Translations under genes and position numbers: made by a program | The notes under the pieces: model-generated | Seen by the model: only the letters and a program-made list of their open reading frames with translations | What the model was told of the DNA's origin: nothing | Databases searched by the model: none | Shown here: positions 1-11,285 of the stretch, piece by piece | Numbering within the stretch: the first letter of the stretch is position 1 | Layout: every line of letters begins with the position of its first letter | Origin: Theropithecus gelada | Taxonomy: Eukaryota; Chordata; Mammalia; Primates; Cercopithecidae | Assembly: GCF_003255815.1 (NCBI RefSeq) | Contig: NC_037673.1 | Location: 89,898,902-89,962,901 of the forward strand | Length of the DNA stretch: 64,000 nucleotides | Direction of reading: 5' to 3'

Positions 1-605
1 TTACAAGTTTATTGCAGCACTATTTATAATGGCAAAGATATGGATTCAACCTAAGAGTCCATCAACAAATGAATGGATAAACAAAACATGGTATATATGC
101 AAAATGGAATACTATTGATCCATAAAAATAATAAAATCATGTCATTTTCTGCAACATGGATGATGGAACTGGTCATTATTTTACATGAAATAAGTTAGGC
201 ACAGGAAGACAAATACCATATATTGTCACTCATATGTGGAGGCCATAAAACTTGATCTATTGGAGGTAAAGAATAAACTGATAGAAACCAGAGACTTGGA
301 ATAGTGTGTGGGTAAGAGGGTATTGAAGAAAGTTTAGTCGCTGGCTACAAACATACAGTTAGAAGAAATAAGTTCTTGCATTCAGCAACAGAGTAGGGTG
401 ACTATAGTTAGCAACAATATCGTATATTTCAAAGTAGTTAGAAGAGAGGACTTGAAATGTTCCCAACACATAGAAATGATATAAATGAAGTGAAAAATAC
501 TCCAGATGATGGACACCCCAAATTCCCTGACTTGATCATTACACATTCTATGCATTAACAAATACATGTACCCCATAAAAATGTAAAATATCATGTATCA
601 ATTAA
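1..605 (+). mobile_element. L1 3' end, plus strand
   Basis: Diverged copy of the ORF2 tail and 3'UTR ('gcagcactatttataatggcaaagatatggattcaacc', 'aatggaatactatt', 'acatgtaccccataaaaatg'). It is cut by the window start. Old, with many changes. Confidence 0.85.
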
Positions 606-1004
606 AATGGTAAGAATAGTAAAAAAAGAAATCTTAAATACATTTTTATGCTGTTCTCTTGTTAATTTGTCCTTTGTTATGGGGTGTCAGCCAAGAACCT
701 TGCAATTGGTGAAAAAAAGATAGTACTTTTTCTTCCCTTAGTTCAACAATTATGATGAAGACTGTATGGTATACAAAGCCTAAAATATTTTTTATCTGGC
801 CTTGTATATAAAAAAAATTTGCCAGCCCTGTTCATGAATATTGAAAGAGTGTACATATGTTCCAAATAGCTAATACTAAATAAGGACATTTTCCATCTAC
901 TCTGAAACCATATGTAAGCATAAGTAGGTGTCAGCTTTTCATAAGTCTTTTTATCACTCAATTTGTCAATCTCTATTAGTCACACTGTTTTAGAAAAGCA
1001 TGCT

Positions 1005-1299
1005 AGGCCTGGTGGCTCATGCCTGAAATCACAGGACTTTGGGAGGTCGAATAGGGAGGATTGTTCTAGGCCAGGAGTTCAAGACCAGCCTGGGCAACAT
1101 AGCAAGCTCCCATGTCTACCAAACATTTTCTGAAAATAGCCATGTGAGATGGTATACACCTGTAGACCTAGCTACTTTGGAGGCTGAGGTGCAAGGATTG
1201 CTTGAGCCCAACAGTTTGAGGTTGCAGTGATCTGTGATTGCACCACTACATTCTAGCTTGGGTGAGAGTGCAAGACCCTGTCTCAAAAAAAGAATAAAA
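1005..1299 (+). mobile_element. AluJ-like SINE
   Basis: Complete dimeric Alu with heavy divergence (aggcctggtggctcatgcctgaaatc ... aagaccctgtctcaaaaaaag). The CpG sites are lost, consistent with the oldest Alu group. The open frame inside it is a chance reading of Alu sequence. Confidence 0.85.
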
Positions 1300-1448
1300 A
1301 GTACTTTATGGTACTTATTATTAGTAGCTGAACTTGTCTACTTTTTATAAGGTTTGTCCTTTCCACCTTGCCCTCAGCAATCAATCCCAAAGAATATAAG
1401 CTTTATAAAGGCAATTTTTAAATGGTGTAAGTATTTTTTTCAACTTTT

Positions 1449-1832
1449 ATTATAATTTTCTGCCTTGATTATATGTCTCATGCTGTCAGTGGGGTGTTGA
1501 ACTCCCCCACTATTATTGTGTGGCTGTCTGAACCTTTTCATAGGTCTAGAAGTACTTGTTTTGTGAACCTGGGTGCTCCAATGTTGGGTGTGTACATAGT
1601 TAGAATAGTTAAGTGTGCTTGTTCAATTGAACTCTTTGTCATTATGTAATGCCCTTCTTTCTTTTTTGCTGTTGTTGATTTAGAGTTTATCTTATCTGAT
1701 ATAAAAATAGTGATCCCTTCTCTCATTTGTTTTCTGTGTGCAAGCTATATCTTTCTCCAACCCTTTACTTTGAGCCTATGGGTATCATTACATGTGAGAT
1801 GGGTATCTTGGAGACAGCAGAGGATAAGGTCT

Positions 1833-1876
<44 letters not shown>

Positions 1877-3830
1877 AATTCAACTTGTCACTCTGTGTAT
1901 TTTAAGTGGGGGCATTTAGGCCATTTACAGTCAAGGTTAATAATTGACATGTGAGGTTTTGAGCCTATCATGAAATTGTTTGCTGGTTGCTTTGTAGTTT
2001 CTATTGTGTGGATGCTTTTTCTGTGGGCTATATATTTATGTGTGTTTTTCTGGGAACAGGTATCTTTATTTTGTTTCCATATTTAGAACTCCTCTAAGAA
2101 TCTCTTGTAAGGCTGCTCTGATTCCCTTAGTGCTTGCTTGTCTGAGAAAGATTTTATTTCTCCTTTGTTTATGAAGCTTAGTTTGGTGGGATATGAAATT
2201 CTTGGTTGGAATTTCTTTTCTTTAAGAATGCTGAAAACAGGCCCCCAATCTCTACTGACTCACAAGGTTTCTGCTGAGAAGTCTGCTGTTAGCCTGATGG
2301 GCTTCTCTTTGTACATGATCAGGCCATTTTTTCTAACTGCATTTAAGATCTTTTTTTTCTTTAGCCTTGATCTTGGATAGTCTTGTGACCATATTACTTA
2401 GTGATGTTCGTTTTGAATAGTATTTTGCAGGTGATCTTGAATTATTCCCTCAAGTAAATTTTCCAGGTTTTTTACTTTTTCTCCATCTCTCTCAGGATTC
2501 CAATAATTAATGGACTTGGTCACTTTACATAGTACCATATTTCTTAATGACTTTGTTTATTTTCTAAAATTATTGTTTCTTTATTTTTGTCTGAGTGAGT
2601 TCAAAAGACCAGTCTTCAAGCTTTGAGATTTTTTCTTCTGATTGTTCTAGTCTATTGATAAAGCTTTCAGTTTTACTTTGAAATTCCTTAAATGAGATTT
2701 TCAATACCAGAATTTCCTGGATTTCTGTAGAAGTTTCTTTGTGTTGATTTTCAACCTTGTCTTGGATCTCATTGAGCGTCCTTGCAATCCATGTTTCAAT
2801 TCTTTCTTCTGTCCTTTCTGAGTTTCATTTTGGCCCCAGACCATTGCTGGAGAGCTAGTGCAATCCTTGGGTGTGTCACTATATTTAGATTTTTCATTGT
2901 GCCAAAATTCTTGTGCTGTTTCCTTTTCATTTGGAGACGTTGGCATTTCTAATTTTTGTAGTTGTTTTCATGCAGGTAGTATGTTTTCTTTTTCTTTCTT
3001 TCCTTAGAATGTTTTTTTTTCTTTCCCTTTTCCCTTTCTCCTGTTTCTTGGGAGTGTGACTGTAGGGAATGCTGGATTGGGTCTTTTGGCTTTGCTTTTA
3101 TAGACATATGCACTTCTTTTGGCATGTGGAATTCAACCTACAAGCCCATAGATGGCACTTACAGGTAAAAACTGGCTGTGGTCAAAGTGGCTGGGTATAT
3201 AGTTGATCCTCGTTTACTAGCAGAGGCTCTCTGCTGCCTCAGGCAGTGGGCTGATTCATGGGATGTACAGTGGTCCGAGCTCCCTACTCAGCCCTGGGAG
3301 GTGGCAGGGGCCACAAAAGGTGGAGTCAGACCAGGCAGGTCCACCTACAGGTTCCCCGATGTCAAGGCACAGGCATCAGTGCCAAGGGACAATCCAATAA
3401 AGCAGCCCCCAAGCGCCCAGAAGTGTCCCTCAGCTTGGAGCTGAGAAGCCACCTCAGATCCAAGTTCTCTACACAGGTATGGGGATAGCCTAAACTTGTA
3501 ATCCAGATGCCTGAAGCTCTGCCTGGGAGTGAAGTAGAAAGGCTTCCCTGCACCAGAAGCTGCACAGGAAGGTTGGAAAGTCAGGCTGATCCAGATGAGT
3601 GGTGCTCTGAAAGCCTGGAGAGCTTCCTGCACATGGAGCTGAGAGGACCCCCTGCGGCAAGATCTCTGCACAAGAGGGGTGGGGCAACTCATGCTGCTGG
3701 ACCAAGCAAGCAAGTACTCTGAAAGCCTGGAGATCTGCCTGGGTGTAGAGTAGAGAGGGTCTCCTTGCACCAGAATCTCTGTACAGAAAGAGTAGACAGT
3801 TCAGCCTGCTGATCGAGGTGATCTTGTGCT
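1449..3830 (-). mobile_element. Older L1 5' portion (ORF2 start, ORF1, 5'UTR), minus strand
   Basis: From 1449 upward the minus strand gives the start of ORF2 (endonuclease region; APNIGAPRFTKQVL-type reading), then ORF1 remnants (the C-terminal domain is antisense to the frame at 2138-2380), then GC-richer 5'UTR to about 3830. The 3' half of the L1 is missing. A (TG)n tract at 1837-1873 interrupts it. Many stops; not coding. Confidence 0.85.
1837..1873 (+). repeat. (TG)n microsatellite
   Basis: About 18 TG units inside the older L1. Likely length-variable. Confidence 0.95.
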
Positions 3831-3960
3831 CTTAATGTACAAAGGCAATTTGACGTGGCATGTTTACCATTTTATTTGCAGTCTAAAACAGGACCTGATA
3901 CATACTTGATGCTCACTAAATATTAGTTGAATAGAGAATTTACTTATAAAATCACATCAG

Positions 3961-4285
3961 AGGCCGGGCGCAGTGGCTCACGCCTGTAATCCCAGCACTT
4001 TGGGAGGCCGAGGCCAGCGGATCACGAGGTCAGGAGATCGAGACCATCCTGGCTAACACGGTGAAACCCCGTCTCTACTAAAATTACAAAAAAATTAGCC
4101 GGGCGTAGTGGTGGGCGCCTGTAGTCCCAGCTACTTGGGAGGCTGAGGCAGGAGAATGGCGTGAACCTGGGAGGCGGAGCTTGCAGTGAGCCGAGATTGG
4201 GCCACTGCACTCCAGCCTGGGCGACAGAGCGAGACTCCGTCTCAAAAAAAAAATTTTTTTTAAAAAAATAAATAAATAAATAAAA
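3961..4285 (+). mobile_element. AluY with target-site duplication
   Basis: Young full-length Alu (aggccgggcgcagtggctcacgcc ...) with an A-tail turning into (AAAT)n. Flanking direct repeats ataaaatcacatcag at 3946-3960 and 4286-4300 are identical, so the insertion is recent. Confidence 0.95.
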
Positions 4286-5098
4286 ATAAAATCACATCAG
4301 AAATTAACTCAGAAGAATATTACTTCTTATTTCAAAAAAAAAATCACCCTCACGAAGTCTCATGTTTTCATTTCAGAATTCATTTAAAAACAATAGACTT
4401 TCAGGAAATAACGGCTTTTCTAGCAAGGACCACATAAAACATCAAGTGGTCAATTTACTCAATTTTTCTGTTATCTAATTTTTCTCATTTGCAAAATGGT
4501 CCTAATAATCCCAGGTCATAAATGAAATAATATATTAAATCATTTGAGTTGCTTGGGAAAAGATGCTACAGAAATTCATCATAATAGTATTACTTGTAAT
4601 ATAATGCCCAATCATTTTACATACTAATACTAGAAGCACATTAACTACTAAGGAAGGCACATTTCTACAGTCATATTAGACATTTTCTAAGCTCCATGAA
4701 GAGATTGAATATAAAATATTTCAGTCACTGCCAAGCCAGATTAGATTTGATTCAATGCAGGTGAAACATCACAGCAAAATTCAAACTGCCAATCTCCCAA
4801 GTTATATGCAGAGATTCTCAAGGAGTCCTAAATATATAGAACTTGAGAATATTTACTTGGTCTACGTCTCATCTTCAAATACACGACAGCTGCTAGGGCA
4901 ACACCTTCCCAGGCACAAAGATGTCCAAAAGTGAGAACCTCATCTCCCAGGAGACACTGAAATGTATGCTTAGGTGGAAGGGGAGGGTTACTGAGCAGCT
5001 CAGGGACAGACCACTGCATAAAGAGCACAGGAGTAATCAGAGGATAAAAAATGCATCAGACAGATTTTCCAGGCATTCAATATAAAAAAAAAAAATGA

Positions 5099-5509
5099 GG
5101 CCGGGCGTGGTGGCTCAAGCCTGTAATCCCAGCACTTTGGGAGGCCGAGACGGGCAGATCACGAGGTCAGGAGATCGAGACCATCCTGGCTGACACGGTG
5201 AAACCCCGTCTCTACTAAAAAAATACAAAAAACTAGCCGGGCGAGGTGGCGGGCGCCTGTAGTCCCAGCTACTCGGGAGGCTGAGGCAGGAGAATGGCGT
5301 GAACCCGGGAGGCGGAGCTTGCAGTGAGCTGAGATCCGGCCACTGCACTCCAGCCTGGGCGACAGAGCGAGACTCCGTCTGAAAAAAAAAAAAAAAAAAA
5401 AAAAAAAAAANNNNNNNNNNNNNNNNNNNNNNNNNNNNNNNNNNNNNNNNNNNNNNNNNNNNNNNNNNNNNNNNNNNNNNNNNNNNNNNNNNNNNNNNNN
5501 NNNNNNNNN

Positions 5510-5537
<28 letters not shown>
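5099..5537 (+). mobile_element. AluY (Old World monkey-like) with gap in poly(A)
   Basis: Full-length Alu carrying 'ggctcaagcctgtaatcc', 'aaaaactagccgggcgaggtgg' and 'gagatccggccactgcactcc', the wording I associate with cercopithecid AluY lineages. The tail is interrupted by 99 N (5411-5509), so tail length and flanking duplication cannot be judged. Confidence 0.92.
5411..5509. other. Assembly gap (99 N)
   Basis: A run of N within a poly(A) tract, flanked by A on both sides. This is typical of a short-read or polymerase-slippage gap. The real number of bases is unknown. Confidence 0.99.
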
Positions 5538-5540
<3 letters not shown>

Positions 5541-5749
5541 AAGAATCTAACATAAGTACCTACTATGTGCCAGGTAATGCACTGAGTACTTTATTGTTTA
5601 TTTACCCTTTAAAGCTCAGAATGAATTAATAAGGTCAATATTAGTACCCCATTTAGAAATGAGAAAATGAGAGTTTAGAGAGATCAATGAATAAAACAGA
5701 GTTGTCATGGAAATTGAGTAGGTTGCAATCATTAAACAAATACTTTTTT

Positions 5750-6050
5750 TTTTTTTTTTTTTGAGATGGAGTCTCGCTCTGTTGCCCAGGCTGGAGTGCA
5801 GTGGCCGGATCTCAGCTCACTGCAAGCTCCGCCTCCCGGGTTTACGCCATTCTCCTGCCTCAGCCTCCCGAGTAGCTGGGACTACAGGTGCCCGCCACCT
5901 CGCCCGGCTAGTTTTTTGTGTTTTTTTAGTAGCGACAGGGTTTCACCGTGTTAGCCAGGATGGTCTCGATCTCCTGACCTCGTAATCTGCCCGTCTCGGC
6001 CTCCCAAAGTGCTGGAATTACAGGCTTGAGCTACCGGCTACCGTGCCCGG
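5750..6050 (-). mobile_element. AluY (Old World monkey-like), minus strand
   Basis: Full-length Alu in reverse (T-tract, gagatggagtctcgctctgttgcccagg ... gtgcccgg). Its complement carries the 'gagatccggccactgc' signature. The target-site duplication aacaaatactttttt is at 5735-5749 and 6053-6067. A short local duplication ('ctaccggctaccg') sits at its 5' end. Confidence 0.93.
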
Positions 6051-6229
6051 ACAACAAATACTTTTTTAAAGCATGTTCTATGCTGTCATTACCAGTCTAC
6101 TCATGAACCAGGCCAGGCACGGGGGATAAAATGATGAGCTATCCCTGACTTCCTAAAACTCATAGTGGCTGAAATAGACATTAAATACCAATTATGTCAA
6201 TTAACATTTCACTTAAAATTGTAACAAAA

Positions 6230-6720
6230 AGAAGTAAAGCGGGACCTCACCCAGCCAGGATAATCAGGGATGACTTCCCAGGAAATAACATTTATGCTAA
6301 AAGGTGACTCACAGATGCCAGGTAAACAGAGACAAGAAAGGGTCTAGGTAGAAGAAATAAATAAATAAAAACAACATTTCAAAGACTCTGTGGCAGGAAA
6401 GAACTTGGCATATGGGACAATTGAAAAGTCACTGGTGTTAGAGCAGCTGCCCCTTTCTTCAAGTGACTTCTGCAGGGAGATTGCTTATACAAATCTGTGA
6501 TGCACAACTTAAACCAGAGAATGCATGACTCTGTGTTGGAGCATACTATGCTGGGGGTGAGTAGGATGAGATGAGCTGCACAAGTTGGCCACATCTAGAG
6601 CATGCAGGGGATTGTTGGTGTTGCAAGGATTAGGGTTCTTACTCTAAAAGCATTGGGTAGCCGCTATCAGTTTTTAGCAAGCGGGTAACATAATCAGTTC
6701 TGTATGTGAATAAGATTATG
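6230..6720 (-). repeat. Probable L2 LINE remnant
   Basis: Wording such as 'tgacttcccaggaaataacatttatgct', 'actctgtggcaggaaagaacttggca' and 'gcaagcgggtaacataatcag' matches the diverged reverse strand of L2 3' sequence. An (AAAT)n-like patch lies at 6357-6372. Boundaries are approximate. Confidence 0.5.
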
Positions 6721-6889
6721 CTTGCTGACCACTATGAATGTCCTGGTAAAACGGTTTGTAATAATTCTTAAGTAAATTGTCTTTTTATAGGCCTATAATA
6801 TGTTACGAGGACAAGCCACATACTCAGATTCTTTTGCCTTCTATAGCAGCAGATGCCTTGTTTGGTATCCTGCTACTAAGAAAGTTGCC

Positions 6890-7020
6890 CAGGAACCAGC
6901 AGCAGCAGGAGCAGCATCACCTGGGAGTTTGTTAGAGAAACACATAATCTCAGGCCCCACCCATGACCTACTGAATCAGAATCTGCAGTTTTAACCAGAT
7001 CCCCAGGTAATATGCTTGCA
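6890..7020 (+). mobile_element. MER5A-like DNA transposon remnant
   Basis: 'agcagcatcacctgggagtttgttagagaaa' ... 'aggccccacccatgacctactgaatcagaatctgcag' is typical MER5-type hAT-Charlie sequence. Non-autonomous and old. Confidence 0.7.
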
Positions 7021-7444
7021 CTTTAAAGACAAGAAGCCTTATTTTACATAATGCATATCCCACCACCTCCCCTAGAAGCACCACCCCCACCTCACCCTCA
7101 TGAAGTCTCAAAAGAACCTAAATGGTAACTCTTTCTGGGACCAATAATTTTATGGAGCCCACTGATACCTGTAAACTAGTTCATTAGCATTCTTAGATAG
7201 GATCTTGGGATAGGATGCCATATGGTGACACACAAATATGGGTCTATTGTTCTTAGTAAAGAAAGTGACCAAAAAAAAAAAAAAAAAGATTGAACAAGTC
7301 AGAGTCCAGTAGTGCAGACATCATTACTAGCAAAAGCAGCTATGACATCATGGTTAGGTGGGCTAACAATGGATTATTTTAGGTCACCTCCTTCAAGGCA
7401 ATTATTAAATTGCACTTTGGTGACACTTATAAAACAAAACACAT

Positions 7445-7574
7445 GGCTGGGCATCTGTAATCCCAGCACTTTGGGAAGCTAAGGTGGCAGGACTGCTTGA
7501 GGCCAGGAGTTTGAGACCAGCCTGAGCAACATAGCAAGACCCCATTTCTAATAATAAAGAACTAAAAAAAAAAA
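7445..7574 (+). mobile_element. Alu left-monomer (FLAM-like)
   Basis: A single monomer of about 130 bp (ggctgggcatctgtaatcccagcac ... accccatttctaa) followed by an A-rich tail and a (CA)n patch at 7589-7609. Confidence 0.75.
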
Positions 7575-7899
7575 TGATAACAGCAAACACACACACATAC
7601 ACACACACCATACACAACAAAACACCAATCTGCTGCCAAAAATGCCAAATATTACCTGAAAGACCAAGAAAATATTAACTATATGGTAAGATAATTTTGA
7701 GTTGATTCATTCTTTAAGGCAACAGTTACTTGCTAGTGGTAGTAGCCGTTTAGCCAGAATTTTCTCTAGATCTTTTTCTTCGTTAACTTTAGGCACTTTG
7801 TCATGAGGTTAAAAAGTACAAAAGGTACTATGAAAATTATCTACTACTGCGGTTTCTGATAGTTCCCATGAATTGTGCAATATTGATATTTGGTAAATG

Positions 7900-8140
7900 T
7901 TCTGTGGTGCTGCATGGATGCCATGTACTGTGGTGAATGGAAACAGAATTTGAAAGCCAGCTGCCTAGATCAAATCCTTCTTTGCCACTTCCTAGTTGTG
8001 CAACTTGGATTTCTCTGTGTTTCCGTTTCCTCATCTCTAAAAGGGAAATGACAATCATACCACACAGAGCTGTTATGAGGTTTCAATAAGTAAACACATT
8101 TAAACTACTTAGAAACGATGTCTGGAACATGTTAATAGTA
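7900..8140 (+). repeat. MIR SINE
   Basis: 'tgccacttcctagttgtgcaacttggatttctctgtg' and 'tttcctcatctctaaaagggaaatgac' are the MIR core; the end reads 'gtctggaacatgttaatag'. Ancient mammalian SINE. Confidence 0.8.
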
Positions 8141-8149
8141 TGCATTTAC

Positions 8150-8935
8150 TAGTTTGCTGTTGGTACTATATTACAAATTAATATTATCAGAAGTCAAGAA
8201 GTTTTACTGGCAATTATTCTTGGGGCAATAGGCAAAGGAAAGAATGTTAGTCACACTTCATTCAAATGTCACTAGCAGGAAAGGTTACCTGCTAACAATC
8301 GGGAAATTGCCAAATATTTGTTCCTTTGATGACACATGTAAGAAACCTGTAAGACCTTGTGGCCTCAGCAAGATAATTACCAGAACAATTGCCTTGGGTG
8401 TTAAAAGTCAATAATTCAAAATAGTGTCTCACAATTTTGAAATCTTCTGTGATAATTTGTAGTTGAGACTTTCTTCCCTGCAGATTTAAAATGACCTAAC
8501 TTAAAACCAACAAACATTACCTTCTCCTGCCAACTGAACTGTACTCAGAGTGTTAAAAGTCACCTACCATGTGAAATCAGTTTACTTTTATTAAGTTTAG
8601 CAATGTAATCATTCCTTCAAAATGCTACATATTTTACACAGAGAGGATTATTTTACATGGCAAAGACATAATTCCACTTCCTAAAAGTTTGCAGCCTATG
8701 AGGCATATATTATAAATCCTTACCATTCACTTATTTAATTTTGTTATTTTCTGATGCTCAGTGAAGTTGCATCTCAGATTACAAGAGAGCCATTTCCTAT
8801 AGGCTCTGTCAGTTCTTTTGAAACACATATAAATTCTGAGAAATAATTTCCACAGCACAAAACAAAAAGCTACAGGCATCACTTTCACAATGAGATGAAT
8901 CCCATATGCTTTAATCTTTATAGTATGTGGTTATC
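8150..8935. other. Intronic/unique DNA, nothing recognised
   Basis: AT-rich sequence without long frames in either strand and without a repeat I can name. Confidence 0.5.
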
Positions 8936-8936
8936 G

Positions 8937-9316
8937 TCTCAGTGCATTTTCTGTTGCTATAACACAATACCACAGACTGGGTAATTTAACAAGAACACAA
9001 GTTTATTTGGCTCACAGTTTTGGAGGCTGGGAAGTCCAAGAGCATGGCGCCAGCATCTAATGAGGGTCATCTCATGGTGAAAGGGTGGAAGGCAGAAGCC
9101 AGTGTACAAGATACAGGGAAGTGGGCTGAACTCATCCTTTTTATTAGGAATCCCCTTGAGCAATGACTAAACCATTCCCATGATAATGGTATTAATTCAT
9201 TCATGAAGGCAGAGTCCTCAAGCCCTATCAACTCTTAATGGTTCCACCTCTCAACACTGTTACAATGGCAATTAAATTTCAACATGAGTTTTGAAGGAGA
9301 CATTCAAACCATAGCA
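8937..9316 (-). mobile_element. MaLR-type LTR, minus strand
   Basis: The minus strand begins TGCTATGGTTTGAATG (from 9316) and the plus-strand left end reads 'tgctataacacaataccacagactgggtaattt', the usual end of this LTR family. Length is about 380 bp. No internal retroviral sequence is attached, so it is a solo LTR. I am unsure of the subfamily (MST/MLT class). Confidence 0.75.
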
Positions 9317-9344
9317 GTTGTTTATCAAGAAAAACTCTGTACCT

Positions 9345-10640
9345 AACAATGGTTGAACTAATTTATGCTTCCACCAACAGTGTAAAATTGCTCCTTTTTC
9401 TCCACAACCTTTCTAGCATCTGTTATTTTCTGACTTTATAACGATAGCCATTCTGACTGGTGTGAGATAGTATCTCATTGTGGTTTTGATTCGCATTTCT
9501 CTAATGATGAATGATGTTGAGCATTTTTCTCATATAACTGTTGGCTGCATGTATATCTTCTTTTGAGAAGTGTCTGTTCATGTCCTTTGCCCATTTGTTA
9601 ATCTGGTTAGTTGTTTTTTCATTGTAAATTTGTTTAAGTTCATTATAGATGCTGGATATTAGTCCTTTGTCCAATGCATAGTTTGCAAAATTTTTTCCCA
9701 TTCTGTAGGTTGTCTGTTTACTCCGTTGATAGCTTATTTTGCCATGCAGAAGCTCTTTAGTTTAATTAGACTCCATGTGTCAATTTTTGCTTTTGTTGCA
9801 ATTGCCTTTGGCATCTTCATCATGACCTCTCTGCCCATACCTATGTCCTGAATGGTATTGCCTAGGTTTTCTTCTAGGGTTTTTATGGTTTTGGGTTTTA
9901 CATTTAAGTCTTTAATCTATTTTAAGTTGATTTCTATATATAGTGTAAGGAAGGGGTCTAGTTTCAATTTTCTGCATATGGCTAGCCAGTTCTCCCGGAA
10001 CCATTTGTTAAATAGGGAATCCTTTCTCCATTGCTTTTATCAGGTTTGTCAAAGTTCAGATAGTTGTAGGTGTGCGGTCTTATTTCTGGGTTCTGCGTTC
10101 TGTTCCATTGGTTTGCATGTCTGTTCTTATACCAGTACCATGCTGTTTTAGTTACTATAGCCCTGTAGTATAGTTTGAAGTCTGATAGCATGATGCCTCC
10201 AGCTTTGTTCTTTTTGCTTAGGATTGCCTTGGCTACACAGGCTCTTTTTTTGTTCCATATGAATTAAAATAGTTTTTTTCTAGCTCTGTGAAGAATGTCA
10301 GTGGTACCTTAATGGGAATAGCATAGTATCTATAAATTTATTTGGGCAGTGTGTCCATTTTCATGATATTGATTCTTCCTTTCTATGAGCACGAAATGTT
10401 TTTCCATTTGTCTGTGTCACATCTGATTTCATTGAGCAGTGGTTCGTAGTTCTTCTTGTAAAGGTCCTTCACTTCCATTATTAGCTGTATTCCTAGATAT
10501 TTTATTCATTTTGTGGCAGTTGTGAATGGAAGCATTCTTGATTTGGCTCTTGGCTTGACTGTTGGTGTATAGAAATGCTAGCAATTTTTACACACTGATT
10601 TTGTATCCTAAGACTTTGCCAAAGTTGCTTATTAGCTTAA
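9345..10640 (-). mobile_element. L1 fragment (ORF2 C-terminal region), minus strand
   Basis: Reverse complement of L1 ORF2 coding for the region after the RT domain. Minus-strand reading gives pieces such as YNELKQIYNEKTTNQINKW and WAKDMNRHFSKEDIHAANSY, and KTAWYWYKNRHANQWNRTQ. Several frameshifts and stops mark it as older than the neighbouring L1. It is truncated at both ends: the 3' side abuts an LTR that ends at 9316, and the 5' side stops about 30 bp before the younger L1's target-site duplication. Confidence 0.9.
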
Positions 10641-10667
10641 GAAGTGAAAAACACACTATTTATTTTT

Positions 10668-10682
10668 AAAACTCCCCCATAA
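10668..10682 (+). repeat. 5' target-site duplication of the L1
   Basis: aaaactcccccataa, repeated at about 16428-16442 after the L1 tail with one mismatch (c/a). This defines both ends of the insertion. Confidence 0.85.
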
Positions 10683-11285
10683 GAGGGGCGCCTGCCATTG
10701 CTGAGGCTTAAGTAGGTAAACAAAGCCGCTGGGAAGCTCAAACTGGGTGGAGCTCACAGCAGCTCAAGGAAACCTGCCTGTCTCTGTAGACTCCACCTCT
10801 GGGGACAGGGCACAACTAAACAACAACAAAAGCAGCAGAAACCTCTGCAGACGCAAACGACTCTGTCTGACAGCTTTGAAGAGAGCAGTGGATCTCCCAA
10901 CACGGAGGTTGAGATCTGAGAAGGGACAGACTGCCTGTTCAAGTGGGTCCCTGACCCCTGAGTAGCCTAAATGGGAGACATCCCCCACTAGGGGCAGTCT
11001 GACACCCCACACCTCACAGGGTGGAGTACACCCCTGAGAGGAAGCTTCCAAAGCAAGAAACAGACAGGTACACTCGCTGTTCAGCAATATTCTATCTTCT
11101 GCAGCCTCTGCTGCTGATACCCAGGCAAACAGGGTCTGGAGTGGACCTCAAGCAATCTCCAACAGACCTACAGCTGAGAGCCCTGACTGTTAGAAGGAAA
11201 ACTATCAAACAGGAAGGACACCTACACCAAAACCCCATCAGTACGTCACCATCATCAAAGACCAGAGGCAGATAAAACCACAAAG

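Noticed and set aside
3345..3770. 141-codon minus-strand frame in GC-richer DNA
   Set aside because: It lies in the 5'UTR region of the older L1 and is not a gene.
7589..7609. Short (CA)n patch after the Alu monomer as a possible regulatory element
   Set aside because: Too short and typical of Alu tail decay.
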